Shown here in pieces: positions 25,373-34,944 of a DNA stretch of 48,862 bases. Made by a program: the position numbers and the translations under genes. The stretch covers positions 1 to 48,862 of the forward strand of contig JAKQEK010000338.1 in NCBI GenBank assembly GCA_029558535.1, given 5' to 3'. Below the pieces are notes generated by a model that saw only the letters and a list, made by a program, of their open reading frames with translations, ran no database searches and was not told the DNA's origin. Source of the DNA: Bacteroidota bacterium. GTDB lineage: Bacteria; Bacteroidota; Bacteroidia; Bacteroidales; ML635J-15. How positions within the stretch are numbered: position 1 is the first letter of the stretch; each line of letters starts with the position of its first letter.

Positions 25373-26590
25373 GTGTACAACACATATTTATTGAATAACG
25401 GAATAAGAATCATTCATAAGAGTGTTGATTCTGATGTTGCACATTGTGGTATTATAATAAATACCGGTACTCGTGACGAAGCTGAGAACGAGCACGGAAT
25501 CGCTCATTTGACTGAACACATGTTGTTTAAAGGTACAAAAAGAAGAAGGGCTTTTCATGTCCTAAGCAGGATGGATGACGTTGGTGGCGAAATGGACGCA
25601 TGGACAACAAAAGAGGAAACATGTATTTCCGCCAGTTTTCTTAACGAGTTTTATGAGAGAGCTATTGAACTGATAAACGATGTGATTTTTAATTCAGTTT
25701 TTCCTCCCAGAGAAATCGAAAAAGAAAGAGAAGTAATCATTGATGAAATAAATTCATACAAGGATTCTCCTGCTGAAAGTATCTTCGATGATTTTGAGGA
25801 CCTTATTTATCCGAAACATCCTCTAGGTAGAAATATTCTGGGTACTAAAAAACTACTCGAAAAATACACTGATTTAAATATTAAGAACTTTATCTCTGAA
25901 AAATATAACACCGATCAAATGGTTATCTGCTCAATTGGAAAAATAAAATTTGAAAGGTTGATCAAATATTGCGAGAAATATTTTGGCACAAATCCAGCAA
26001 ATTATAGAAACTTTAAGAGAATTAGCTTCTCTGATAATATTGCAGTTAATAAAAGTTTAAAGAAAAATACACATCAGGCACATGTTATTACCGGTACTTA
26101 TGCATATCCTTTCAATGATATTAAGCGATTGCCCTTGTTTCTCATAACAAATTTACTTGCGGGTCCTGCAATGAATTCCAGATTGAATATGAGCTTACGC
26201 GAAAAAAGAGGGATATCATATAATATTGAAGCAAATTACACTCCTTATGAAGATACTGGCAATTTTAATATATATTTTGGCTGCGATAAAGAAAATATTG
26301 AACTTGCAAATGATTTGGTCTTTAAAGAACTGGAACTGCTCAAATCAAAGAAAATGGGACCGGTACAGTTGTCAAAAACAAAAAAACAGCTAATAGGTCA
26401 AATTGCAATTGGGAGCGAAATAAACTCAAGTATGTTGCTTTCAATGGGTAAAACTTATTTGATTTACAATCAGATTGAGACACTTAAAGAAACAATAAAA
26501 GAAATTGAATCTGTTACAGCATCTCAAATATCGGAAGTGGCAAACGAATTGTTTAATCGGGATAAATTCTCATCTTTAATTTATTATTAA
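25373..26590 (+). CDS. M16 (pitrilysin/processing-peptidase-like) zinc metallopeptidase
   Basis: 405 residues from GTG 25373. This start puts the family N-terminus (YNTYLLNNGIRIIHKS) at residue 2 and is supported by the -7 box just upstream. The zinc motif HLTEH is at 45-49, with the third ligand Glu expected near 121 in EREVIIDEINSY. The C-terminal M16 half has LREKRGISYNIEANYTPY. No signal peptide, so cytosolic. Related proteins degrade peptides or process precursors; the exact substrate is unknown. One base separates its stop from the methyltransferase start. Confidence 0.9.
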   Translation: MYNTYLLNNGIRIIHKSVDSDVAHCGIIINTGTRDEAENEHGIAHLTEHMLFKGTKRRRAFHVLSRMDDVGGEMDAWTTKEETCISASFLNEFYERAIELINDVIFNSVFPPREIEKEREVIIDEINSYKDSPAESIFDDFEDLIYPKHPLGRNILGTKKLLEKYTDLNIKNFISEKYNTDQMVICSIGKIKFERLIKYCEKYFGTNPANYRNFKRISFSDNIAVNKSLKKNTHQAHVITGTYAYPFNDIKRLPLFLITNLLAGPAMNSRLNMSLREKRGISYNIEANYTPYEDTGNFNIYFGCDKENIELANDLVFKELELLKSKKMGPVQLSKTKKQLIGQIAIGSEINSSMLLSMGKTYLIYNQIETLKETIKEIESVTASQISEVANELFNRDKFSSLIYY

Positions 26591-26591
26591 A

Positions 26592-27230
26592 ATGGAGATC
26601 AGTGAAATTCGAAATGCGTACATTGAAGGATTTGGTCAACCTGAAGACAATCTTTTAAAAGAGCTTACCCGCGAAACTGCTTTAACTCAGATACATCCCA
26701 GAATGATTTGTGGAAATCATCAGGGACAACTTTTATCTTTGCTTGTAAAATTAAGTAAGGCGGAAAATATATTGGAAATCGGTACTTTTTCCGGTTATTC
26801 GACTATTTGTATGGCTCGTGCATTACCCGAAAAAGGAAAAATCACTACAATTGAAATAAATGATGAGATTCAATGGCTCAATTCAAAGTATTTTCATCTG
26901 GCAAAACTCGAAAACAAGATAAATCCAATTGTTGGAGATGCACTCGAACTTATTCCAAAATTAAACGAACAATTTGATTTTGTGTTTATTGATGGTGATA
27001 AACGTCAGTATATTGATTATTATCAAATGGTTTTTCCTTATGTTATTTCAGGAGGCTTGATTCTCGTTGATAATGTGCTTTGGGACAATAAAATATTCAG
27101 AGATGTTGAGTCGAATGATTTTATGACTAAAGGAGTAATTGAATTTAATGAGATGATAAAAATGGATGCACATGTTGAAAAACTAATTATTCCTTTAAGA
27201 GATGGCTTAATGTTGATTAGAAAATTATAA
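26592..27230 (+). CDS. SAM-dependent O-methyltransferase (catechol O-methyltransferase-like family 3)
   Basis: 212 residues. SAM-binding motif I NILEIGTFSGYS at 59-70, acidic loop IEIN at 87-90, metal/catechol-binding FIDGDKRQY at 132-140 and DNVLW at 160-164, all features of the divalent-metal-dependent O-methyltransferases related to caffeoyl-CoA and catechol enzymes. The acceptor is unknown. It begins one base after the peptidase stop, so both form an operon. The GtrA-like gene follows after 46 bases. Confidence 0.92.
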   Translation: MEISEIRNAYIEGFGQPEDNLLKELTRETALTQIHPRMICGNHQGQLLSLLVKLSKAENILEIGTFSGYSTICMARALPEKGKITTIEINDEIQWLNSKYFHLAKLENKINPIVGDALELIPKLNEQFDFVFIDGDKRQYIDYYQMVFPYVISGGLILVDNVLWDNKIFRDVESNDFMTKGVIEFNEMIKMDAHVEKLIIPLRDGLMLIRKL

Positions 27231-27276
27231 TTCAATTCTGATAATTAGGAAAATTTATATCTTTACTGAAATTTTT

Positions 27277-27774
27277 ATGCAAAACATCCTAAGCATAGGA
27301 CGAAAAACAATTATCAAAACAGCTGATTGGTTTTATAAACCCTTTAGTCGCTTTATTCCACAGGTAACTTTTAGATATGGATTTACAGGTGGTTTAAACA
27401 CTGCTTTTGATATTTTTCTTTATTTTATTTTTTATAATTATATTTTTCAAAAGCAAAATTTGGATTTATCGCTGATTACAATATCTCCACATATAGCTGC
27501 TTTTGTATTTGTTTTTCCTATTACTTTTGTAACCGGATTTATGCTGGCAAAATATGTAACTTTTACCCAATCAACTCTACGTGGACGAAAACAACTATTT
27601 CGTTATGGATTAACTGTCGTAGGTTCAATAATATTAAATTACTTCCTTTTGAAGTTTTTTGTTGAATTGTGCAATTTTTGGCCGACATTCTCTAAAATAC
27701 TTACGACTGCAATTATAATTGTTTATAGTTATTTCATGCAAAAACACTTTTCGTTTAATAATCAAAAGTTATAG
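27277..27774 (+). CDS. GtrA-like family membrane protein
   Basis: 165 residues with four hydrophobic helices, about 50-65, 80-105, 115-132 and 138-155. The signature FRYGFTGGLNTAFDIFLYF and the F-x-LAKYVTF segment after helix 2 are typical of GtrA, whose members move lipid-linked sugars across the inner membrane during surface-glycan modification. No glycosyltransferase gene is adjacent, so the sugar is unknown. The N-terminal 30 residues precede the usual domain start. Possibly co-transcribed with the peptidase and methyltransferase. Confidence 0.85.
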   Translation: MQNILSIGRKTIIKTADWFYKPFSRFIPQVTFRYGFTGGLNTAFDIFLYFIFYNYIFQKQNLDLSLITISPHIAAFVFVFPITFVTGFMLAKYVTFTQSTLRGRKQLFRYGLTVVGSIILNYFLLKFFVELCNFWPTFSKILTTAIIIVYSYFMQKHFSFNNQKL

Positions 27775-27921
27775 ACATATTACAAATTTACAATCGGTGT
27801 CGTTTAAAATTAAAGCATAGAGTGGCCTGTAGAGTTGGGGCTTTGATTTTTCCAGGTGGCTATACTGTTCTTAAGCTTGGACAGAGAGCGATGGGAGCAT
27901 TGTTTTTCCTAGCCTTTTTTG

Positions 27922-27952
27922 TTTCATTTTTGTGGCAATGACAAAAATGAAA
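27922..27952. repeat. Perfect 12-bp inverted repeat in a gene-free stretch
   Basis: TTTCATTTTTGT and ACAAAAATGAAA flank a 7-base loop. The surrounding 27775-28090 has no convincing gene and is less AT-rich than other gaps, so it may be a degraded repeat or gene relic. No T-tract follows to suggest a terminator. Confidence 0.6.
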
Positions 27953-28100
27953 AGATATATAAATAATAAGAGGTTTGCTTTAAAAATTATTGTGGCGAAT
28001 TAATTGGGTGTCCCAGTGTCGAGGTCAGGACAAATTACAAAATTCTTAACATTAGTCAATTACAAAGATTGTTTATTTTGCAACTTTTTACAATATAATT

Positions 28101-28129
28101 TTTGGTGAAATGAAAATTTTGTAATTTTG
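28101..28129 (+). promoter_or_regulatory. Promoter of the glycoside hydrolase gene
   Basis: TTTG at 28101-28104, a 17-base spacer and TAATTTTG at 28122-28129 (exact -7). The ATG is 20 bases downstream. Confidence 0.55.
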
Positions 28130-28149
28130 AACTACTAAACAATTGTGCT

Positions 28150-30198
28150 ATGCGGAATATATTGCTAATATTAAGTTGTTTCATATCATTTAGTGTGTTT
28201 TCACAAAACCTCTTACTAAATGGTGGGTTTGAAAATGAACAGACTGGTTGGATCAAAGACAGTACCACAGATTATCAGGCGTTTTTTATTGATAATACAG
28301 ATTTTAATTCAGGTGCAAAAAGCCTGAGGATTACTTTAGCTGAAGGAGATACTGCCTCATTTGGTCAGTTTATTGTTGCTGATATAAATAAAAAATATAG
28401 AATAGAGTATTCGGTCAAAACTCAAGATGTGCGTGAATGTTTGTTCCCTTTTGTTCAGTTTACAAAAATAGATTTTACAAATGTTTTTAGTCTTTATCTA
28501 ACTCCTGCAGGAGTTACTGATGGCTGGGAGACTAATTTTGGGAGAGTAAGTGTACATGAGGATTCTGACTATCTTGTGTTTTTATTTGTTTTTAATGGAC
28601 AGGGGACTATATGGATTGACGATGTTGGTATTTATGAGGAGACAAATACCGATTATAATAATTATTCTGTTAAAATACATGAAAATGCTAATCCGTTAAA
28701 AAATCTATTTCAGTCTAATGGTATAGATCCGGGAAATACTGACTATCCGATATTTCTTCAAAGCTTTGCAGATTTGGGAATTAACTATATCCGTACACAC
28801 GATTTCGCAATAGCTTTTGACCATGGTGCAATTGTTGGACTTGAAGATCAGTCTTACGACCCTTTTGATCCGGCTTCTTATTATTTCCATATTTCCGATT
28901 CTATGGCTCAAAATATTTATAATGCCGGAGGTAAGATTTTTTATCGCTTAGGACAAAGTTACAGTTACGATCCAATTTGCAGTATGCCTCCGGAAGACCC
29001 TCAAAAGTGGGCGGATGTTTGTGTTCAGATAATTAAACATTATAATGATGGTTGGAATAACGGATACCATTATAATCTTGATTATTTCGAAATATGGAAT
29101 GAACCTGATTTACCTGAATTTTGGAAAGGAACGGTTCAGGATTATATCGAAATGTACAGATGTGCGGCAAATGCAATTAAATCATATAATCCCGAGCTTA
29201 AAGTTGGTGGTCCTGCTTTGGCAAATGTCTGGGATCAGTCCTTTATTAATGAGTTTTTAGATTCAGTCGTCACTTATGATTTACCTTTGGATTTCTTTTC
29301 ATACCATTTGTATTATTTGCCAAATCCGTATCAGTTTAAACTGACAAACGAATACTTAAGAAGAAAACTTAATTCTTTCGGACTTTACGATGTCGAATTA
29401 ATAAATACGGAATGGAATACAGGACATTTTAATCCTGCCGGTTATGACCCTTATAGTCTGGATGATGCTCAAAATGCTGCTCAGGTCGTTTCAGTTCTTA
29501 CTTATATGCAGGAAACAGATATCTCGATGTTTTTTCGCTATTCATTTCGTAATTATTGGTTTGGTTTAATTGAGGAAAACGGAGATTTAAGATATTCAGG
29601 TTTCGCATATAAAACATTTTATGATCTGTATAAAAATGGAGACAGAGTATTTGCACATGGGGGAGATACTCTCGGAAAATCAATAATTGCAACAAACTCT
29701 GATACTCTTATTCACATTATTGTAACTGATAACTCTTCTGTATCACAAGGATATAATATCAGTTTTGATGATTTAACTCTCGAAGTTGATTATTTATATA
29801 CAATATACAGAATTGATGAAAATAATTTGTATGAAGAATTTACAAGCGGAATTTTTAATTATTCGAATCCGCAAATTAGTGTTACAGCAACACCTCCATT
29901 TGTTGACCATGTTATTATCACTCCATATTATGTTGATGTTGAAACTAATAAAATAAAAAATAGCAATGCATATATAATTCCTAATCCTGCAAAAGAAAAT
30001 GTTAATCTTATTTTCGATAAGTGCTATGAAAACATTTCTATTAAAATTTTTGATATTGCGGGCAAACTGATTATTAGCGATTATTTTACAAGTTCTGACA
30101 AAATCTGTATTCAGCTAAAGGATATTAAAACAGGTAATTACATATTACATTATGAAACCGAAACAGACAGAGGAAATTTAAAACTAATCGTGAAGTAG
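28150..30198 (+). CDS. Secreted GH39-like glycoside hydrolase with T9SS signal
   Basis: 682 residues. Signal peptide ends VFSQ (residue 19). Residues about 20-163 form a carbohydrate-binding-like jelly roll (LLLNGGFENEQTGWIKD to IWIDDVGIYEE). The catalytic barrel covers about 180-510; FEIWNEPD puts the acid/base at Glu318, and LINTEWNTGHF puts the probable nucleophile at Glu421, the arrangement of clan GH-A enzymes such as GH39 xylosidases and related families. The last ~80 residues (IIPNPAKENVNLIF, IKIFDIAGKLI, TGNYILHY) are a type A T9SS sorting domain, so it is exported to the surface. It heads a locus with SusC and SusD. The substrate, for example a xylan or an algal glycan, cannot be told. 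Confidence 0.88.
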   Translation: MRNILLILSCFISFSVFSQNLLLNGGFENEQTGWIKDSTTDYQAFFIDNTDFNSGAKSLRITLAEGDTASFGQFIVADINKKYRIEYSVKTQDVRECLFPFVQFTKIDFTNVFSLYLTPAGVTDGWETNFGRVSVHEDSDYLVFLFVFNGQGTIWIDDVGIYEETNTDYNNYSVKIHENANPLKNLFQSNGIDPGNTDYPIFLQSFADLGINYIRTHDFAIAFDHGAIVGLEDQSYDPFDPASYYFHISDSMAQNIYNAGGKIFYRLGQSYSYDPICSMPPEDPQKWADVCVQIIKHYNDGWNNGYHYNLDYFEIWNEPDLPEFWKGTVQDYIEMYRCAANAIKSYNPELKVGGPALANVWDQSFINEFLDSVVTYDLPLDFFSYHLYYLPNPYQFKLTNEYLRRKLNSFGLYDVELINTEWNTGHFNPAGYDPYSLDDAQNAAQVVSVLTYMQETDISMFFRYSFRNYWFGLIEENGDLRYSGFAYKTFYDLYKNGDRVFAHGGDTLGKSIIATNSDTLIHIIVTDNSSVSQGYNISFDDLTLEVDYLYTIYRIDENNLYEEFTSGIFNYSNPQISVTATPPFVDHVIITPYYVDVETNKIKNSNAYIIPNPAKENVNLIFDKCYENISIKIFDIAGKLIISDYFTSSDKICIQLKDIKTGNYILHYETETDRGNLKLIVK

Positions 30199-30227
30199 AT
30201 ATAAATTATTCTCAGTAATTAATTAGA

Positions 30228-30245
30228 AAATATTCCGGAATATTT
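30228..30245. promoter_or_regulatory. 18-bp perfect palindrome upstream of susC
   Basis: AAATATTCCGGAATATTT has no loop, which suits a dimeric DNA-binding protein better than a terminator hairpin. It lies 30 bases after the hydrolase stop and 72 before the susC ATG. No regulator gene is next to it. Confidence 0.4.
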
Positions 30246-30317
30246 ATGATTTAGAAATTAGAGCAATCTTATATTCTCAATTTTTAATATATTTACAATT
30301 CAAAATATTGTTAAGAC

Positions 30318-33300
30318 ATGAAAATATTCAAAGAATTACTGGTTTTTGCCATTATTTTGTTGGTTTCAACTAGTCTGTTCGGACAAACCGGCATTATTAG
30401 CGGTCGTGTAACAGATATTAGCGGTGAAGGGCTATACGGGACCAACGTAGTTGTAAAAGGAACATCTATAGGTGTAATAACTGATTTTGACGGAAATTAC
30501 ACTATTCAAAATGCTCCTGTCGGACAACAAACTGTAGAATTCTCGTTTATAGGTATGACAACTCAGGAAAAAACTGTCAACATTGAATCAGGGAAAACTG
30601 TCATTATTGATATAGTGTTACTTGAAGATGCAGTAGTTCTCGAAGATGTTGTTGTCATTGGATATGGTCGAAGACAAAAAAGAGATGTTACCGGTGCAAT
30701 CACATCAATTTCGTCAGATGACCTGGGAGACGCTGTTTTGCCAAGTTTGGAATCTTCTATGCAGGGGCGTGCTGCAGGTGTTCAGGTTACAACATCAAAT
30801 GGTATGGCAGGATCTTCAATTAATGTAAAAGTCAGAGGAACAAACTCAATTTCTGCCGGTTCACAACCTCTTTATGTTATTGACGGTATTCCTGTTACCA
30901 ATGGAGATTTCTCTGCAAATAATACAGGATCGGGATTTAATGCTCTGGCAGATTTAAATCCAAATGATATTGAATCAATTCAAATCCTCAAAGATGCTGC
31001 TGCTGCCTCAATATATGGTTCACGTGGAGCAAATGGGGTTGTCTTAATTACAACAAAAAAGGGCAGTGCCGGTAAAACAAAATTTAATGTGAATTATTAT
31101 GCAGGTTTTGTTGAAGCTGCTAACAGAATTGAACTTATTTCAGCAGAAGACCATCTGGCTTTGAGAGATTTTGCTCGTGTACGTAAAGGACTCGATCCTG
31201 AATCAAAAGAAACTGTAATTTATAATCCGGCTACAGGAATTCCTATAACAAGAGCTATGGCAGACAGTATTGCTGCTCTTGGAGGTACAGATTGGATTGA
31301 TTTGGTGTTAAGGCAAGGCTTTGTTCAGGAAGTAAGTGTTTCGGCTCAGGGAGGTAACGATAAGACTATTTTTTATACTGCTATGACATATCGCGATGAA
31401 GAAGGGTTTGTTCTTGGCAATTCTTATGATCGTTTAAGCGGTAGAATTAATGTTGAGAATAAAGCAACCGACAAATTGAGTATTGGTACAAATATGTCTG
31501 TGTCTTACAGTAATAATAAGAGAGTTCCAACCGGCGATTCGGGTGGATTGGGGCTTGCACAACAAAAACTTCCTTATTTGCCGGTATATAATAGCGATGG
31601 TTCGTACTATGACCCATATTCTAACCCTTTATGGCAACTTGAAAATTGGCATTTTTCCGCTAATACTTTTAGATCAATTTCAGGAGTTTATTTGAATTAT
31701 GATATTTTAGATAATTTATCTTTCAGATCTGAATTTGGAGTTGATTTTATGAATCTCGGAGAAGATGAATTTAGATTTAGAAATATTCAGGATACAGGTT
31801 CTGTTTCTTCTGCATGGGATCGTCGTACAAATGTTTTCAATTATACAACCAATAATTATTTCACTTATAATCAGAAATTAGGAACAAAACAAGAAGCTGA
31901 TTTTACTCTGGGACATTCATATCAACGATCATCTACCAGCGGAGTAGGACTGAATGGATGGGATTTTCCAAATGATAATCTTACAAGTCCCGGATCTGCC
32001 GATCCTTCAAATATGTCAGGATATTCATATTCAACAGCTTTTGCTTTCGATTCTTACTTTTTTAGAGTGAATTACAAAATTAGTAACAGATATCTTGCAG
32101 GATTTAGCATCAGAACAGACGGATCATCGCGATTTGGTGAGAACAATCGTTACGGAACTTTTCCTGCTGTGTCTGCCGGTTGGATTATAAGCGATGAATC
32201 GTTTATGAAAAGTGTTGAAAATATCAGTTTCTTAAAACTTCGGGCTAGTTATGGATTAACAGGAAATGCTAATATTGACGATTATGCTCATCTTGGATTT
32301 TATTCTGCTGTCGGTGGATATAATGGGGCTTCTGCAATTGTTCCCTCTACTTTGCTTAATCCTTCTTTAAGTTGGGAAAAATCAATAATGCTGGATGTCA
32401 ATATTGATTATGGCTTTTTCGATAACCGTTTGAGTGGAAGTATCACTTATTACAATAAACAAAGTTCAGATTTACTATTACAAGTAACTTTACCGTCTTC
32501 ATCGGGTTATTCAAAAATTTGGCAAAATATCGGTGCTCTTACAAACAATGGAGTTGAGTTTGACCTGACTTCTCATAATTTTCAGGGTAATTTCAAATGG
32601 ACAACCAATTTTAATATCGCATACAATCAAAATGTTGTGACAGATGTTGGAGGTTTACCTCCTGATGCTTTTGATAACAAATCTGGTGGTGATGCAAGGG
32701 TAATATTAGGATATCCCGTTGGTATTGCATATTTGGTCGAGTGGGCAGGAGTACAGCAGGAAGATGGCGAAATAGCTTTGTGGAATACTGACGGAACTGC
32801 TGTTCTTGATGGCGATGGTAATCAGAAAACATCAGTTGTAAAAGCTGGAACAGAACTCTATTATGATATAAACGGAAATTTGATGACTTATGCAAATCCA
32901 ACCGGAGATTTTTATGGTGATAATAGAAAGGCTTTTGGTAGTCCATTTCCAAAAATTGTTGGTGGAATTACAAATACATTCAATTATAAAGGTTTTGATC
33001 TGAATTTTCTCTTTGTTTATCAATACGGGAATACTATTTATGATGATCAGGCAAAACGTATGATTGGTGACTATACTTCAATAGCTCAACGTCCCGAAAT
33101 ACTGGATGCATATTCCGAATCAGATCCTTCTTCGGAGGTTCCCGGCTTAAATGAATATTCCACGTACGTAAACTCGACCAGGTTTTTATATGATGCTTCT
33201 TTCCTTAGATTAAAAAACTTGTCTTTTGGTTATAGTTTTAATAAGAAAATCTGCGATAAACTGAGGCTTGGCAGTATGAGAATTTATGTGTCAGGAAACA

Positions 33301-33455
33301 ATTTATGGACACTAACACGATATAAAGGATGGGATCCGGAAGTTGCCCGTAATACATCTGCTTCCGATCCTGATACAAATGTTTCGTTTGCTGCACCATC
33401 TTTTGCCACACCTCAAGCCAGAACTATAATCGGAGGAATACAAATTTCATTTTAA
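30318..33455 (+). CDS. susC: SusC/RagA-family TonB-linked outer-membrane transporter
   Basis: 1045 residues. Signal peptide ends LFGQ (residue 23). A carboxypeptidase-D-like regulatory domain (GIISGRVTDISGEGLYGTNVVVKG) covers about 24-110, followed by VVLEDVVVIGYGRRQKRDVTGAI, the TonB-box region and start of the plug. The plug has GRAAGVQVTTSNG, VRGTNSISAGSQPLYVIDGIP and ILKDAAAASIYGSRGANGVVLITTKKG. The rest is a 22-strand barrel ending RTIIGGIQISF. It imports oligosaccharides through the outer membrane with energy from TonB, working with the SusD protein encoded immediately downstream. Regulation may involve the palindrome at 30228-30245. Confidence 0.96.
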   Translation: MKIFKELLVFAIILLVSTSLFGQTGIISGRVTDISGEGLYGTNVVVKGTSIGVITDFDGNYTIQNAPVGQQTVEFSFIGMTTQEKTVNIESGKTVIIDIVLLEDAVVLEDVVVIGYGRRQKRDVTGAITSISSDDLGDAVLPSLESSMQGRAAGVQVTTSNGMAGSSINVKVRGTNSISAGSQPLYVIDGIPVTNGDFSANNTGSGFNALADLNPNDIESIQILKDAAAASIYGSRGANGVVLITTKKGSAGKTKFNVNYYAGFVEAANRIELISAEDHLALRDFARVRKGLDPESKETVIYNPATGIPITRAMADSIAALGGTDWIDLVLRQGFVQEVSVSAQGGNDKTIFYTAMTYRDEEGFVLGNSYDRLSGRINVENKATDKLSIGTNMSVSYSNNKRVPTGDSGGLGLAQQKLPYLPVYNSDGSYYDPYSNPLWQLENWHFSANTFRSISGVYLNYDILDNLSFRSEFGVDFMNLGEDEFRFRNIQDTGSVSSAWDRRTNVFNYTTNNYFTYNQKLGTKQEADFTLGHSYQRSSTSGVGLNGWDFPNDNLTSPGSADPSNMSGYSYSTAFAFDSYFFRVNYKISNRYLAGFSIRTDGSSRFGENNRYGTFPAVSAGWIISDESFMKSVENISFLKLRASYGLTGNANIDDYAHLGFYSAVGGYNGASAIVPSTLLNPSLSWEKSIMLDVNIDYGFFDNRLSGSITYYNKQSSDLLLQVTLPSSSGYSKIWQNIGALTNNGVEFDLTSHNFQGNFKWTTNFNIAYNQNVVTDVGGLPPDAFDNKSGGDARVILGYPVGIAYLVEWAGVQQEDGEIALWNTDGTAVLDGDGNQKTSVVKAGTELYYDINGNLMTYANPTGDFYGDNRKAFGSPFPKIVGGITNTFNYKGFDLNFLFVYQYGNTIYDDQAKRMIGDYTSIAQRPEILDAYSESDPSSEVPGLNEYSTYVNSTRFLYDASFLRLKNLSFGYSFNKKICDKLRLGSMRIYVSGNNLWTLTRYKGWDPEVARNTSASDPDTNVSFAAPSFATPQARTIIGGIQISF

Positions 33456-33467
33456 ATGTTAAGTATT

Positions 33468-34892
33468 ATGGAAAAGAAAAATATAAAGTTTACAATTATA
33501 GCAATTGGTATTTTGCTTATTACAGTATTTACTTCATGTGAAAAACTGCTTGAAATAGATTTGAACGACAGAATCCCAAACGATTATGCCATTACTAGTA
33601 CAAGAGATCTTCAGCTTGTTTTAAATGGAGCTTATGATGGTCTTCAGTCAGGCTCTTTGTTAGGTGGAAATCCTGTTTTGTATGCAGAATTGCTTGCTGA
33701 TGATGCAATTATTGGGAATGAGCAAAAACTTAATCGTTTTGGCAAGTATGAGATTTATTCGATGACAACTTCGCCTCAAATTACAGAAATAGCTTCATTC
33801 TGGAGTGCTGCTTATTCGGCAATAAATAGAGCTAATAATGTTATTTACGCTATAGATAATAATTTGATTGATGATAGCGATTTTGATTTGTATAAAGATA
33901 AATTAAAAGGAGAAGCTCTTTTTATTAGAGCAGTTGCACATTTTGAGTTGGTTAGATTTTTTGCAAAACCTTATGATGTTGATAATAGAGGAAATAATAC
34001 ACAGTTGGGAGTTCCTTATAGACTTTTACCGTCTTTTTTGCCCGATAGTTTAGATGCACCACGCGAATCAGTTGAAATTGTCTATGCAAATATTATTGCA
34101 GATTTGACTGAATCAAAATTATTATTGGAATCTGCCGGAGTATTATCTGCTGTTTCAACAGCCTCTGCAATGGCTTCAACTGCTATGTTAGCAAGAGTTT
34201 GTTTTTTCTCGGGAGATTATATAAATGCTGCTCAATATGCTGATGAAGTAATTGAAAGTACGTATTATAAACTATCTGAAGATGTCTCAGAAGTTTTTAA
34301 TTTATCTGGTAATGTATCCAATCCAGAAGTGATTTTCCAGATTGTTAATATTGTTACAGATAATAGCAATAGTCTTATTGATGCGTATTCCAGAGCAAAA
34401 AATCCACTATTCCAGACAAATTCTACATTGTATAATATGTATAGTGCTAGTGATTTGAGGCGAAATCTTATAACTAAATATTTTGTAGTTTATTATGTGA
34501 AAAAATACGATGAAAGCTTATTGGATGGAGTATCTCAACCACTTAACAGAGTATATTTAAGGTTAGCTGAAATGCATCTGATTAGGGCAGAGGCAAACCT
34601 TATCCCGGGTGGTAATGGAAATGCTATTGATGCATTCGAAAGTTATAATGCTTTAAGAATGAGAGCTTTTGGAGATAATTACACTCCAGAGACGGTTGCC
34701 CTGAATGATTTGTTGGATAGTGTAAGGAACGAGCGTAGAAGAGAATTGTGCTTTGAAGGTGACAGATATCACAATCTTAAAAGATTGAAATTACCATTAA
34801 GAAATGGAATAGAATGGAATTCTGATGCCCCAATATTTAAAATACCCGCTGATGAAATGTCGGGAAACAGCCTGATGGAGCAAAATCCATAA
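33468..34892 (+). CDS. susD: SusD/RagB-family glycan-binding lipoprotein
   Basis: 474 residues from ATG 33468. An ATG at 33456, directly touching the susC stop, would add four residues, and either may be used. Signal sequence ends in lipobox FTSC followed by EKLLEIDLNDRIP, the usual SusD start. TPR-like helices with FIRAVAHFELVRFFAKPY, RLAEMHLIRAEA and SVRNERRRELCFEGDRYHNLKRL are family landmarks; the C-terminus ends MEQNP. It binds the glycan at the cell surface and forms a lid on SusC. Co-transcribed with susC. The hydrolase gene before them probably supplies the ligand. Confidence 0.95.
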   Translation: MEKKNIKFTIIAIGILLITVFTSCEKLLEIDLNDRIPNDYAITSTRDLQLVLNGAYDGLQSGSLLGGNPVLYAELLADDAIIGNEQKLNRFGKYEIYSMTTSPQITEIASFWSAAYSAINRANNVIYAIDNNLIDDSDFDLYKDKLKGEALFIRAVAHFELVRFFAKPYDVDNRGNNTQLGVPYRLLPSFLPDSLDAPRESVEIVYANIIADLTESKLLLESAGVLSAVSTASAMASTAMLARVCFFSGDYINAAQYADEVIESTYYKLSEDVSEVFNLSGNVSNPEVIFQIVNIVTDNSNSLIDAYSRAKNPLFQTNSTLYNMYSASDLRRNLITKYFVVYYVKKYDESLLDGVSQPLNRVYLRLAEMHLIRAEANLIPGGNGNAIDAFESYNALRMRAFGDNYTPETVALNDLLDSVRNERRRELCFEGDRYHNLKRLKLPLRNGIEWNSDAPIFKIPADEMSGNSLMEQNP

Positions 34893-34894
34893 AA

Positions 34895-34922
34895 AAACCA
34901 CAAGAATTTTATCTTGTGGTTT
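34895..34922 (-). terminator. Convergent terminator between susD and the DUF4139 gene
   Basis: AAACCACAAGA and TCTTGTGGTTT form a perfect 11-bp stem with a 6-base loop. On the minus strand T bases follow (complement of 34891-34897), so it best ends the DUF4139 transcript; on the plus strand it may also stop susD transcription. Confidence 0.75.
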
Positions 34923-34944
34923 AAGAAAAATAATTCTACAAAAT

